Of a DNA stretch of 64,000 nt, positions 1-8,041 are shown in pieces (the stretch's first letter is position 1; the number at the start of each line of letters is the position of its first letter). This DNA is from Palleniella intestinalis (lineage in GTDB: Bacteria; Bacteroidota; Bacteroidia; Bacteroidales; Bacteroidaceae): the NCBI RefSeq assembly GCF_013166595.1, contig NZ_JABKKG010000003.1, positions 149,408-213,407 of the forward strand, given 5' to 3'. The translations under genes were made by a program, and so were the position numbers. The notes beneath the pieces are model-generated. The model was not told where the DNA came from. It saw only the letters and a program-made list of their open reading frames with translations, and made no database searches.

Positions 1-1
1 C

Positions 2-1249
2 AACAGCCTTATCTCTGAGAAGCGTTATCCTCTTGGTGGACACAGGGACAAGTTCCTCTTTGTGGGCGGCATGACACGCTTGAACCAGGGCGATGCCGAC
101 AGTTGCCTTCATGCCATGGAGCGTGTGGTCAATGAGTACCCGCAGAGCGAGGTGTCGCCGTTGGCGGGAATGATAATCAATGGTGTCAAGGCAGGACGGA
201 AACTGAGAGGTGCCAAGTTTGACATCGCCAATATATGGGACTATCGCTCCACAGTGCTGACAGAAGATGCCGACACTGCAGTCTCATTTTCTCCTAACCC
301 TGACGAGGAGTTCATATTCCTAATGACATACAATCCTGACTCCTTGAATGAGAATCGGTTGCTGTACAGTCTTGCGAAATATAACTTCACAAGCTATCTT
401 GTGCGCAATTTCGACATTGAGATAGAGAATTTCAGTGACATGCACCGCCTTGCTGTCAGTGGTTTCCGTAACTTTGGCGAAGCACTTGTGTATGCCCGTG
501 AACTGTATCGCAACACCTCTATCATGACGATTGCCAAGGGCAGCCGCAATGTTGTCATAAGCAGGACGAATCTTCCGCTCCTTGGGGCGCAGTTCAGTTA
601 TAATGATTACGACAAGTTCTATTCAGAACATTTCGCTCCTTTGCCAAGGCCGTCGATAGCTGTCCTTGAGGAGCAGACTGTCTCACCTGAGCAGTATGAC
701 CCGGAATTGACACCGGACTCCGGTAAAAAGGATGATGGTGAAGGCGAGGAAACTCCTGCTGCAACCGGTGAAGATGACGGTATCATAGTGCCGGAAGATG
801 TCCCGACAGAAAATGAAAGTACGGAGATCGTGACGGACACTGTTACCGAAACTCCTGCAACAGAAGAAACTCCTAATAATGATAACAGTATCATTGTCCC
901 TGTTGAACAGCCAAGTCAGGAGAGTGGGCAGCCACAGGAGATTCCGGACAGCCCATCAACGGAGATAAAGGATGATGACACTGTCCGGGAAGATTCGGCA
1001 GGCAATGAAGGTGTGGTTGCCACACAACCTAAGGAGAACGCTGCAAAGACGGAAAGTCCTGTAAATGCAGTAATGGAAAAGGTGCAACAGCAGAACAGCG
1101 GCAACACTGTCCGTATGGACATCAACAGCGATATTCTTGAGATTATCGATGAGGATGCAGTGAAGAACGATGCCCCCTCCAATAGTGGCAATGTCTCAAA
1201 AGAGCCTGTCGAAGATGATGATGAGTACTTTGACTTTGACGGCTTCTGA
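2..1249 (+). CDS. TPR-type protein, 3' part (PorW/SprE-like candidate)
   Basis: The frame is open to the left edge, so the true start lies outside the window and the GTG at 62 is only an internal codon. The first visible residues (LNQGDADSCLHAMERVVNEY and following) look like the last helix pair of a tetratricopeptide array. A globular stretch follows to about residue 210 of the visible part. The rest is a long acidic Glu/Pro/Thr/Asp-rich, low-complexity tail ending in DDDEYFDFDGF. The gene lies 45 nt upstream of porX. A TPR protein next to PorX suggests the PorW/SprE type of T9SS-associated lipoprotein, but the diagnostic N-terminus is missing, so this is inference. A generic TPR protein is the alternative. 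Confidence 0.7.
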   Translation, partial: NSLISEKRYPLGGHRDKFLFVGGMTRLNQGDADSCLHAMERVVNEYPQSEVSPLAGMIINGVKAGRKLRGAKFDIANIWDYRSTVLTEDADTAVSFSPNPDEEFIFLMTYNPDSLNENRLLYSLAKYNFTSYLVRNFDIEIENFSDMHRLAVSGFRNFGEALVYARELYRNTSIMTIAKGSRNVVISRTNLPLLGAQFSYNDYDKFYSEHFAPLPRPSIAVLEEQTVSPEQYDPELTPDSGKKDDGEGEETPAATGEDDGIIVPEDVPTENESTEIVTDTVTETPATEETPNNDNSIIVPVEQPSQESGQPQEIPDSPSTEIKDDDTVREDSAGNEGVVATQPKENAAKTESPVNAVMEKVQQQNSGNTVRMDINSDILEIIDEDAVKNDAPSNSGNVSKEPVEDDDEYFDFDGF

Positions 1250-1294
1250 TAGTAGTGTTCAAATGTAACTTCTTATAACAGATTATATTCATAG

Positions 1295-2917
1295 ATGACA
1301 AACGGCAAAATTCTCTGGGTTGACGATGAAATAGAACTTCTTCATGCCCACATCATATTTCTTGAAAAGAAAGACTATGAGGTCATTACCGTGTCAAATG
1401 GTACTGACGCCATAGAGCAGTGCCAGCAGCAGACCTTTGACCTGATTCTGCTTGACGAGATGATGCCGGGAATCACCGGTCTTGAGACTCTCCAGCAGAT
1501 AAAGGACATACAGCCGCAGACTCCTGTCGTTATGGTCACGAAGTCGGAGGAGGAGAACATCATGGACCAGGCGATAGGGCAGAAGATTGCCGACTACCTT
1601 ATCAAGCCTGTCAATCCTTCGCAGATTCTCCTTGCGCTTAAGAAGCACATCCATCGGCGTGAGATTGTTACTGAAGTGACACAGACACAGTACCGGCAGT
1701 CGTTTGGACAACTGTCGATGCAGATAATGGACTGCCGTACACTTGATGACTGGAAAGCAGTGTACCACCGTCTTGTGCTTTGGGAACTTGACCTGTCGGA
1801 GACGGATTCGCAGATGACGGAAATGCTTGCCTCACAGAAGGAGGAAGCTAACATAGGGTTCGCAAAGTTCATAAAGCAGAACTACATGTCTTGGGTTGAC
1901 CCGAAGACATTCCTTGATTATGAACGGCGGCCGGTGCTGTCGCCGGACATCTTCCGCAAATACGTTTTCCCGGCGCTTGACGGAAAATATTCGCCTTCCG
2001 GCAAGCCGGAGAAAGTGTTCTTCATCGTTGTGGACAATTTCCGCTATGACCAGTGGCGCATTCTGTCAAAGGAGATTGGCGACATGTTTGACATAGACGA
2101 GGATATGTACCTCACCATACTTCCTACTGCAACCCAATATGCACGTAATGCCATATTCTCAGGACTTATGCCTGAGCAGATAGAGAGGATGTTTCCGGAA
2201 CTGTGGGTTGACGAGGACAGCGAGGAGGGGAAGAACCTTAATGAGGCTCCGCTTATACGCACGCAGATAGAAAGATACCGAAGGGGCTATTCATTCTCTT
2301 ATAACAAGGTCAATGACTCTCAGGGAGCAGAACGTTTCCTTGACAAGCTGCCCAATCTTTCGCAGAATGACCTGAATGTCCTTGTTGTCAACTTCATAGA
2401 CATGTTGTCACATGCGAGGACAGAGTCAAAGATGGTGCGTGAACTTGCCAACAATGAGTCAGCCTACCGTTCCATAACGCTCTCGTGGTTCCGCCATTCT
2501 GTCCTTGCAGAGCTGTTCCGCCAGCTTGCCCAAAGCGATTATAAGATTGTGCTGACAACAGACCATGGTTCTATCAGGTGTGGAAAGCCTGTCAAGATTA
2601 TCGGGGACAAGAACACGAACACGAACTTGCGGTACAAACTTGGCAAGAACCTTAACATCCTTGCCAACGGAAACGGCAATGTGAAGGAAAAGGATATATC
2701 GAAAGAGCTGTTTGTCATAAAAGAGCCGGGCAAGGCACAGCTGCCTTCTCCGAATATCTCAACAAACTATGTGTTTGCCACAGGCAACTCTTTCTTGGCA
2801 TATCCCAATAACTATAATTACTATGTCTCCTATTTCAAGGACACTTTCCAACATGGTGGCATCTCGATGGAGGAAATGCTTGTCCCTATCATAACAATGA
2901 AACCGCGCAAGCGCTGA
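1295..2917 (+). CDS. porX: PorX: response regulator fused to PglZ/alkaline-phosphatase-like domain
   Basis: This is a 540-aa two-domain protein. Residues 1-120 form a CheY receiver with acidic pair DDE at 10-12, phospho-acceptor Asp54 in LLDEMMPG and the conserved Lys in YLIKPVNPS. A helical linker follows. From about residue 235 comes a PglZ/alkaline-phosphatase superfamily domain: VVDNFRYDQW (metal-binding Asp), LPTATQYAR (candidate nucleophile Thr), VNFIDMLSHART and LTTDHGS (metal site). The length matches PorX, the regulator of type IX secretion, whose C-terminal domain is reported to hydrolyse oligonucleotides. ATG at 1295 leaves 45 nt after the upstream stop. The sensor PorY is not in the window. 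Confidence 0.93.
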   Translation: MTNGKILWVDDEIELLHAHIIFLEKKDYEVITVSNGTDAIEQCQQQTFDLILLDEMMPGITGLETLQQIKDIQPQTPVVMVTKSEEENIMDQAIGQKIADYLIKPVNPSQILLALKKHIHRREIVTEVTQTQYRQSFGQLSMQIMDCRTLDDWKAVYHRLVLWELDLSETDSQMTEMLASQKEEANIGFAKFIKQNYMSWVDPKTFLDYERRPVLSPDIFRKYVFPALDGKYSPSGKPEKVFFIVVDNFRYDQWRILSKEIGDMFDIDEDMYLTILPTATQYARNAIFSGLMPEQIERMFPELWVDEDSEEGKNLNEAPLIRTQIERYRRGYSFSYNKVNDSQGAERFLDKLPNLSQNDLNVLVVNFIDMLSHARTESKMVRELANNESAYRSITLSWFRHSVLAELFRQLAQSDYKIVLTTDHGSIRCGKPVKIIGDKNTNTNLRYKLGKNLNILANGNGNVKEKDISKELFVIKEPGKAQLPSPNISTNYVFATGNSFLAYPNNYNYYVSYFKDTFQHGGISMEEMLVPIITMKPRKR

Positions 2918-2990
2918 AGCATGATTGTGGATAGGCAGAGTTAATAGATAATGGACTTTTGGACGAACTTTTTAGTACAGCTATCCAAAT

Positions 2991-3851
2991 ATGATTACTT
3001 TCATAATATGTAGCCTTGAACCTGCCAAAGCGTCTGCTGTAGAGAAGAATGTACGGGAGACGGTAGGTGTGCCATGCGAGTTTGTCATAGAGGACAACCG
3101 AATCAAAAAAAATGGTATATGCTCTGTATATAACCATTGCGCCCGGAAAGCACGTGGTGAATATCTCTGTTTCCTGCATGAGGATGTCGTGTTCCATGGA
3201 AACGGTTGGGGACAGTCTGTCATAGCACAATTGCAAAAGAAGGAGACAGGTATTATTGGCTTTATGGGCAGTATATATAAGAGCAAGGCACCATCAGGCT
3301 GGAATGTGTTGCCAAGACTCAACCGTTGTCATTTTATCCAGACGGATAAGTCCGGAGGGATGCGTAGAAGTGACGAGGGGGCAGGAGACTTCCGTCCTTG
3401 CCTGCTACTGGATGGGGCATGCCTGTTCGTAAGGCGTGAGGTTTGGGAAGAGATTCCGTTTGATGATGTTCTGCTGGATGGTTTCCACTGCTACGACATA
3501 GACTTCTCCTTGCAGGCTGTGGCAAAGGGCTACCGTAACTATGTCTGCGGAACGGTATGGCTGGAACATCTCTCCTGCGGAGCATTCTCTGATGCTTGGG
3601 GCGATGCTACGTTACGCCTTTATCTTACAAAATGGCAGCAGGCAATGAGTGCAAAAGGGTTGGATGAAGAAGAATTGTCTTACATTGCAGGACACCGTTC
3701 ATTCATCGAGGCACGCAGTTTCTATGTGTTTCTGAAAAACCAGAAGCATAGGAAGTGGGATAAAGAAGAACGCAGAAAACTACGCTCGTTCTTGTTCCGG
3801 CATATGGCACACCCTGTGCTTTGTTTGAAATGCTTGCCTTACCTGATTTAA
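2991..3851 (+). CDS. Glycosyltransferase, GT2-like (first of two tandem paralogues)
   Basis: The protein has 286 aa. Its N-terminus MITFIICS starts a GT-A type Rossmann fold. RGEYLCFLHEDVVF carries the DxD-equivalent HED motif, and VLLDGFHCYDIDFSLQ is the downstream acceptor/metal segment typical of the family of short cytoplasmic transferases resembling Pfam Glyco_tranf_2_5. No signal peptide or membrane span is seen, so it should act on the cytoplasmic face, probably adding a sugar to a surface glycan. The neighbour at 3895 shares the same motif order (CFMHEDILF, TYDGFHMYDTDI), so the pair arose by duplication. The donor and acceptor sugars cannot be read from sequence. Confidence 0.85.
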   Translation: MITFIICSLEPAKASAVEKNVRETVGVPCEFVIEDNRIKKNGICSVYNHCARKARGEYLCFLHEDVVFHGNGWGQSVIAQLQKKETGIIGFMGSIYKSKAPSGWNVLPRLNRCHFIQTDKSGGMRRSDEGAGDFRPCLLLDGACLFVRREVWEEIPFDDVLLDGFHCYDIDFSLQAVAKGYRNYVCGTVWLEHLSCGAFSDAWGDATLRLYLTKWQQAMSAKGLDEEELSYIAGHRSFIEARSFYVFLKNQKHRKWDKEERRKLRSFLFRHMAHPVLCLKCLPYLI

Positions 3852-3894
3852 TAAACGCTATCACAAAACAATAGAAAAAACTTAATTGCAAAAT

Positions 3895-4944
3895 ATGATT
3901 TCCATTATAATTTGTTCTCGTTATTCTTCACTTTCCCAAGAACTCCAGAGCAATATTCATGCGACAATCGGTGCTTGTGAATACGAACTGGTTCATATTG
4001 ATAATTCTGAAAACAAATATAATATTTTTGAAGCGTACAATCTTGGTGTCCGCAAAGCACAGGGAGACATACTTTGTTTCATGCATGAGGATATTTTGTT
4101 TCACTCAAAAGACTGGGGTGGGAAAATGGCAAGATGGCTTGCTAACGACGAATATGGCATAATGGGTGTTGCCGGCGGTTATGCTGTCCTTGCCCAAAGC
4201 GATTGGCGGCTGTATGGCAAATGCCTTGTGAATCTTATACAGGGCTATAACACAATAGAGGAGAACTGCAAATATTATGTTTTTCCAAACTCTTCCCGCA
4301 AGGCGAAGCGGAAATTGAAGGAGCCTGTTGAAGTGGCAGCGCTTGACGGGGTCTGGTTCTGCATAAGGAAAGAATTGTTTGACAAGATTTCCTTTGATGA
4401 AATCACTTATGATGGATTCCATATGTACGATACGGATATATGCATGCAGATTCACAAACTCGGAAAGAAGGTGATGATATGCCCGGATGTGTTGCTGGAA
4501 CATCTGTCGGTAGGGTCATATACTCCTGCTTTTGTCACAGGGCTTTCTGCTTTTCATGCAAAATGGAAAGATTACCTTCCGGTAATAAAGACAATAACCT
4601 TGACTGATGAACAGATAGAAGCGTTGCATCAGCGTGGTGAGTCGCGCCTTAAAGAATACATTATCCTTGACGGTGTGAAAAACGGATTGAAGCAGCTGTT
4701 TTCCGAGAAAGCAAAAGGGTTGCCCATACGTCCTTTCACTGACAAGGAAAAGAGTGTGATGAAAAAGTCCAAGTACACTTACTGTAAGGCGACGATTAAG
4801 AACCGTAACCTGAGCTTTTCTGAAGTGTATCGCAGTGTCCGCCCTTATCTTATGGATCATTATTGTCCTAATAAGCACAAAATAGTCCTCAAATTCATAT
4901 GGTACAGAACCATGATAGGGCTGAAACGCAGGACTTATGACTGA
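3895..4944 (+). CDS. Glycosyltransferase, GT2-like (second paralogue)
   Basis: The ATG at 3895 (MISIIICSRYSS) is preferred over an in-frame TTG at 3886, because the paralogue at 2991 begins at the same point of the fold. It has 349 aa: a GT-A core with GDILCFMHEDILF and TYDGFHMYDTDICMQ, plus a C-terminal basic extension of roughly 100 residues that the first copy lacks. It lies 43 nt after the first copy on the same strand, probably cotranscribed. It is more AT-rich than porX, which is compatible with acquisition together with a surface-polysaccharide function. The substrate is unknown. Confidence 0.85.
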   Translation: MISIIICSRYSSLSQELQSNIHATIGACEYELVHIDNSENKYNIFEAYNLGVRKAQGDILCFMHEDILFHSKDWGGKMARWLANDEYGIMGVAGGYAVLAQSDWRLYGKCLVNLIQGYNTIEENCKYYVFPNSSRKAKRKLKEPVEVAALDGVWFCIRKELFDKISFDEITYDGFHMYDTDICMQIHKLGKKVMICPDVLLEHLSVGSYTPAFVTGLSAFHAKWKDYLPVIKTITLTDEQIEALHQRGESRLKEYIILDGVKNGLKQLFSEKAKGLPIRPFTDKEKSVMKKSKYTYCKATIKNRNLSFSEVYRSVRPYLMDHYCPNKHKIVLKFIWYRTMIGLKRRTYD

Positions 4945-5068
4945 TCAGAAGGTAAACTGTACTGTAAAAGAGAAATGCCGGAATTTGCTTTGATGCTCGG
5001 ACATGAAGGCTATGAAATGCGTAGATATAAGGAAATTTGAGCGGAAAAAGAAAAAAAACGTAGAATTA

Positions 5069-5100
5069 TTTGGTCGTTTGGAAAAAAATGACTACCTTTG
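5069..5100 (+). promoter_or_regulatory. Promoter of tRNA-His
   Basis: TTTG at 5069-5072, a 20-nt spacer and TACCTTTG at 5093-5100 match the Bacteroidetes sigma consensus exactly. The 30 bp at 5082-5111 (spacer end, -7 box and start of the leader) are identical to the promoter block of the convergent tRNA-Met. Confidence 0.9.
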
Positions 5101-5178
5101 CACTCGCTTTTGAGATGATGGGTTGAAAATGTTTCTAATGACAGTGATTCTCTTTCTTGATAGCAAAAGACATAAATG

Positions 5179-5252
5179 GTGCCCGTAGTTCAGTTGGTTA
5201 GAGCGTCAGATTGTGGTTCTGAATGTCATGGGTTCGAGTCCCATCGGGCACC
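5179..5252 (+). tRNA. tRNA-His(GTG)
   Basis: Acceptor GTGCCCG (5179-5185) pairs with CGGGCAC (5245-5251). The anticodon stem TCAGA/TCTGA encloses the loop TTGTGGT with anticodon GTG at 5213-5215, and the T-arm has the GGTTCGAGTCC pattern. G at 5178 can pair with discriminator C5252, giving the extra G-1 typical of tRNA-His. The CCA end is not fully encoded. Confidence 0.97.
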
Positions 5253-5260
5253 CAAAGTTG

Positions 5261-5300
5261 AATGAGGTTAAAATCGAAAGGTTTTAACCTCATTTTTTTA
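5261..5300 (+). terminator. Intrinsic terminator after tRNA-His
   Basis: The 13-bp perfect stem AATGAGGTTAAAA / TTTTAACCTCATT (5261-5273 with 5282-5294) is followed by a T-run, 9 nt after the tRNA end. Confidence 0.9.
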
Positions 5301-5496
5301 TTGGCTAATTTTTTTTGGGGGGGGACAGCCGGAAAGTATATGGGTGTATGGCAAGGAAGCGGTTCTTGGGGGCAGAGAATGCAGGCTTTGACCTTTTGTA
5401 AGTAGAATATCTGTTTTTGCTTGCAAAAGGATGGGCGTTTCAATGCTTTTGGTGAACTGAAAAATCAACAAACGTTAAAGTGCTGTTGGTTTTGTG

Positions 5497-5575
5497 AAAG
5501 GTGACACTTTGCTTGGTAAAAGGTAACCTTTCGCAAGGCAAAGCGTTATCTTTTGCAATGTCAAAGGTTATCTTT
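5497..5575 (+). repeat. Dispersed 21-23-bp-phased palindrome array, copy A
   Basis: Four near-palindromic cores start at 5497 (AAAGGTGACACTTT), 5518 (AAAAGGTAACCTTT), 5540 (AAAGCGTTATCTTT) and 5563 (AAAGGTTATCTTT), spaced 21, 22 and 23 bp apart. A conserved flank CAACAAACGTTAAA at 5466-5479 precedes it. The array sits between the two convergent tRNA terminators. The rest of the 5301-5655 gap holds a T8G8 homopolymer junction at 5309-5324 and no gene. Confidence 0.85.
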
Positions 5576-5655
5576 CATTCTGCCATTCATGTTTTATGAT
5601 GTTATGGCAGCAATTGAAGTGGATGCTTTCCGAATGCTGTTTGGAGAGTGTAGGG

Positions 5656-5687
5656 AAAAGAAAAAGGAATTGCAAACCTGCAACTCC
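5656..5687 (-). terminator. Intrinsic terminator after tRNA-Met
   Basis: On the minus strand the stem GGAGTTGC/GCAATTCC with a 6-nt loop is followed by TTTTTCTTTT, just 3' of the tRNA. Confidence 0.85.
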
Positions 5688-5693
5688 TTTTTG

Positions 5694-5767
5694 TAGCGGG
5701 AGGGGGGCACGATCCCTCGACCTCCGGATTATGAATCCGACGCTCTAACCAGCTGAGCTATCCCGCC
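5694..5767 (-). tRNA. tRNA-Met(CAT)
   Basis: On the minus strand, acceptor GGCGGGA pairs with TCCCGCT (G1-U72 wobble), the D-arm is GCTCAGCTGGTTAGAGC, and the anticodon stem TCGGA/TCCGG holds loop TTCATAA with anticodon CAT. The discriminator is A and CCA is not encoded. The anticodon stem lacks the three G-C pairs of an initiator, so this is elongator Met or a lysidine-modified Ile2. The T-loop reads ATCGTGC instead of the usual TTCRANY. Confidence 0.95.
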
Positions 5768-5793
5768 ATACCGCTTGTTCTTAAAAGCGAGTG

Positions 5794-5824
5794 CAAAGGT
5801 AGTCATTTTTTTTGAATTGACAAA
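5794..5824 (-). promoter_or_regulatory. Promoter of tRNA-Met
   Basis: On the minus strand TTTG (5821-5824), N19 and TACCTTTG (5794-5801) match the consensus. Bases 5783-5812 are the exact reverse complement of the tRNA-His block 5082-5111. Confidence 0.9.
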
Positions 5825-5884
5825 GAGTTTTGCGATTTTTTTATCAAAAACATTGAAAATTTCTTTTATTCGAGATTTTATTAC

Positions 5885-5892
5885 TACCTTTG
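5885..5892 (+). promoter_or_regulatory. -7 element of the LptF/G-like gene
   Basis: TACCTTTG at 5885-5892 lies about 50 nt before the ATG at 5941. No good TTTG is seen at the -33 distance. Confidence 0.65.
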
Positions 5893-5940
5893 CACCCCGA
5901 AAGTATATAATGTACGCGTAAATGTGTGTGTGAAACGTTT

Positions 5941-7848
5941 ATGTTCAGAATAAAGAAACTCGATATATTCATAGCCAAGCAATTCGGACTGCTTTTCGCA
6001 GGAACGTTCTTCATTTGCCAGTTTGTGCTGATGATGCAGTTCTTGTGGCGTTATGTTGATGAACTGATAGGTAAGGGACTTTCGCTGGATGTGCTGGCGA
6101 AATTCTTCTTCTATATGGGTCTGATGCTTGTGCCGCAGGCCATTCCTCTTGCCATTTTGTTGTCGTCATTGATAGCTTTCGGCAATCTTGGCGAAAGTTC
6201 GGAGCTGACGGCGATAAAGGCTGCCGGCATATCACTCATGCAGGCGTTCCGTTCGCTGATCGTGATAGCACTGTTTATCACTGCCGGCTCATATTTCTTC
6301 CAGAATGACATTGCGCCGGAATGCCATAAGAAGATGGCGCAGCTTCTTGTCGCGATGAGGCAGAAGAGTCCGGAACTGGAAATTCCGGAAGGTGTGTTCT
6401 ATGATGGTATTCCCGGCTGCAACCTCTATGTCCAGAAGAAAGATGTCGGGACAGGCATGCTATACGGTGTGATGATTTACCGCATGACAAACTCTTTTGA
6501 AGATGCGGCGATAATACTTGCTGACTCAGGGCGCCTGCAGTCTACGGCAGACAAGCACCATATTGTGCTGACACTGCATTCAGGCGAATGGTTCGAGAAC
6601 ATGAAGTCACAGGAGCTGGCCGGAAACTCGAATGTCCCTTACCGTAGGGAGACCTTCGTGGACAAGCGTATAGTCCTTGACTATAATGACGATTTGGAAG
6701 TTGACGACAATGTCTTTGCCGGTGATGCCCGTGGCAAGAGCATCTATGCCATAAAGGAGGGACTTGTTAAGACACGGCATGCCATCGACAGTGTTGGCAT
6801 GGCGGTGAAGAAGGATATGGACAGGCAGTATTTCGCGAAATATATGCCGGAGAAGCGTGACACGGTTACCGGGGCGCGTCTTGCAAAGGCAGGCAACAAG
6901 GCGTATGACCCGGACAGCGTGTATTCCCGCCTTTCTTCTGAGGAGCAGCGGACAGTCATGGCGCAGACCGCCAGTGAGGTGAGGATGGCGAAGGATTTTC
7001 TTTCGTTTGGAGGGCTGATGGCGAAGAATGGCCATCAGATTGTGCGTGAGCATTATCTTGAATGGATAAACAAGTTTACCACAGCGTCACTCTGCCTTAT
7101 ATTCTTTTTTATAGGTGCTCCGCTCGGTGCCATTATCCGAAAGGGAGGTCTTGGTGTGCCTGTGATAATCTCTGTTTTTGTCTTCATTGTCTTTTACATC
7201 CTTGACAATACAGGCTTCCGCATGGCACGAATAGGCGACTGGCCGGTATGGTTTGCCAAAGGCATAGCCCCTGCAGTCTTAATCCCTACAGCCGTGTTTT
7301 TCACGTATAAGGCCAATAAGGATTCCGTTGTCTTCAACATGGATATGTATGTCGACGCTTTCAGGAAGATTTTTGGGCTTAGGCTGCAGAGGCGTATTGC
7401 AATGAAGCAGGTTGTCATAGAAGAGCCGGATTATGCAAGTGACACGACGAGGCTGCAACAGGTCACGGAAGATGTTGCAAGCTATAATCAGGCGCATCGT
7501 CTGTGGCTGATGCCTAATATAATAAAGGTGTTCTTTGTATATGTCCCTGACAGGGAAATAGAGCGTATAGTTTTGGAACTGGATAGCGTTATAGAAGACC
7601 TTGGGAATACTCGCGACAAGGGGATTATGAAACTGTTGAGGCAGTATCCGGTTGTGTCCATAAAAGCACATACGCGTCCTTTCGACCGTCGTTGGATGAA
7701 TATTGTGGCTTTCGTGCTCTTTCCTGTCGGAATCTTCCTGTATCTGCGAATGTGGCGCTTCCGTCTTCGACTGTTTGGTGATTTGAAGAAAATTCACGAA
7801 CTCAATGATGCTGTGATTAAGAGAATAGAGGGGGTGGCTGTGCGGTAA
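5941..7848 (+). CDS. LptF/LptG (YjgP/YjgQ) family permease
   Basis: The product has 635 aa. The ATG at 5941 (MFRIKKLDIFIAKQF) is preferred over an in-frame GTG at 5926, because family members start just before the first membrane helix. Three N-terminal membrane spans lie at about residues 15-125, with the family-typical proline-rich LVPQAIPLAILLSSLIAFG segment and GESSELTAIKAAG amphipathic loop. A long periplasmic beta-rich region follows, then three further spans at about 375-465 (FFIGAPLGAIIRKGG). The extra C-terminal cytosolic region of about 150 residues carries one more span (MNIVAFVLFPVGIFLYL). The family forms the membrane part of the LPS exporter LptB2FG. Whether this copy is F, G or a merged Bacteroidetes variant cannot be told. 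Confidence 0.9.
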   Translation: MFRIKKLDIFIAKQFGLLFAGTFFICQFVLMMQFLWRYVDELIGKGLSLDVLAKFFFYMGLMLVPQAIPLAILLSSLIAFGNLGESSELTAIKAAGISLMQAFRSLIVIALFITAGSYFFQNDIAPECHKKMAQLLVAMRQKSPELEIPEGVFYDGIPGCNLYVQKKDVGTGMLYGVMIYRMTNSFEDAAIILADSGRLQSTADKHHIVLTLHSGEWFENMKSQELAGNSNVPYRRETFVDKRIVLDYNDDLEVDDNVFAGDARGKSIYAIKEGLVKTRHAIDSVGMAVKKDMDRQYFAKYMPEKRDTVTGARLAKAGNKAYDPDSVYSRLSSEEQRTVMAQTASEVRMAKDFLSFGGLMAKNGHQIVREHYLEWINKFTTASLCLIFFFIGAPLGAIIRKGGLGVPVIISVFVFIVFYILDNTGFRMARIGDWPVWFAKGIAPAVLIPTAVFFTYKANKDSVVFNMDMYVDAFRKIFGLRLQRRIAMKQVVIEEPDYASDTTRLQQVTEDVASYNQAHRLWLMPNIIKVFFVYVPDREIERIVLELDSVIEDLGNTRDKGIMKLLRQYPVVSIKAHTRPFDRRWMNIVAFVLFPVGIFLYLRMWRFRLRLFGDLKKIHELNDAVIKRIEGVAVR

Positions 7849-7967
7849 AAGGTCGCTCAGGATGCTTGCAGCTATGGCTGTGCCGTGCAGTTACGAATGC
7901 AAGTGTCAGTCATTTGGGTGGTTATACGTTAAAAGAACAAAAGAGAAATTGAAAAGTGTAACAAATG

Positions 7968-7999
7968 TTCGCCTAAATGAATAAAAATGACTAATTTTG
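7968..7999 (+). promoter_or_regulatory. Promoter of the aminotransferase gene
   Basis: TTCG (7968-7971), N20 and TAATTTTG (7992-7999) lie 42 nt before the ATG at 8042. Confidence 0.7.
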
Positions 8000-8041
8000 C
8001 ACAGATTAACAAATGAACAATAAGTAAAAAACGGAATTGCT

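Noticed and set aside
5198-5443. 81-aa minus-strand ORF across tRNA-His
   Set aside because: Its C-terminus (VPDGTRTHDIQNHN) is the well-known artefact of translating a tRNA antisense strand.
5497-5575. Phased repeats considered as a CRISPR array
   Set aside because: Cores are 14 bp, the intervals only 7-9 bp and partly conserved, and no cas gene is present.
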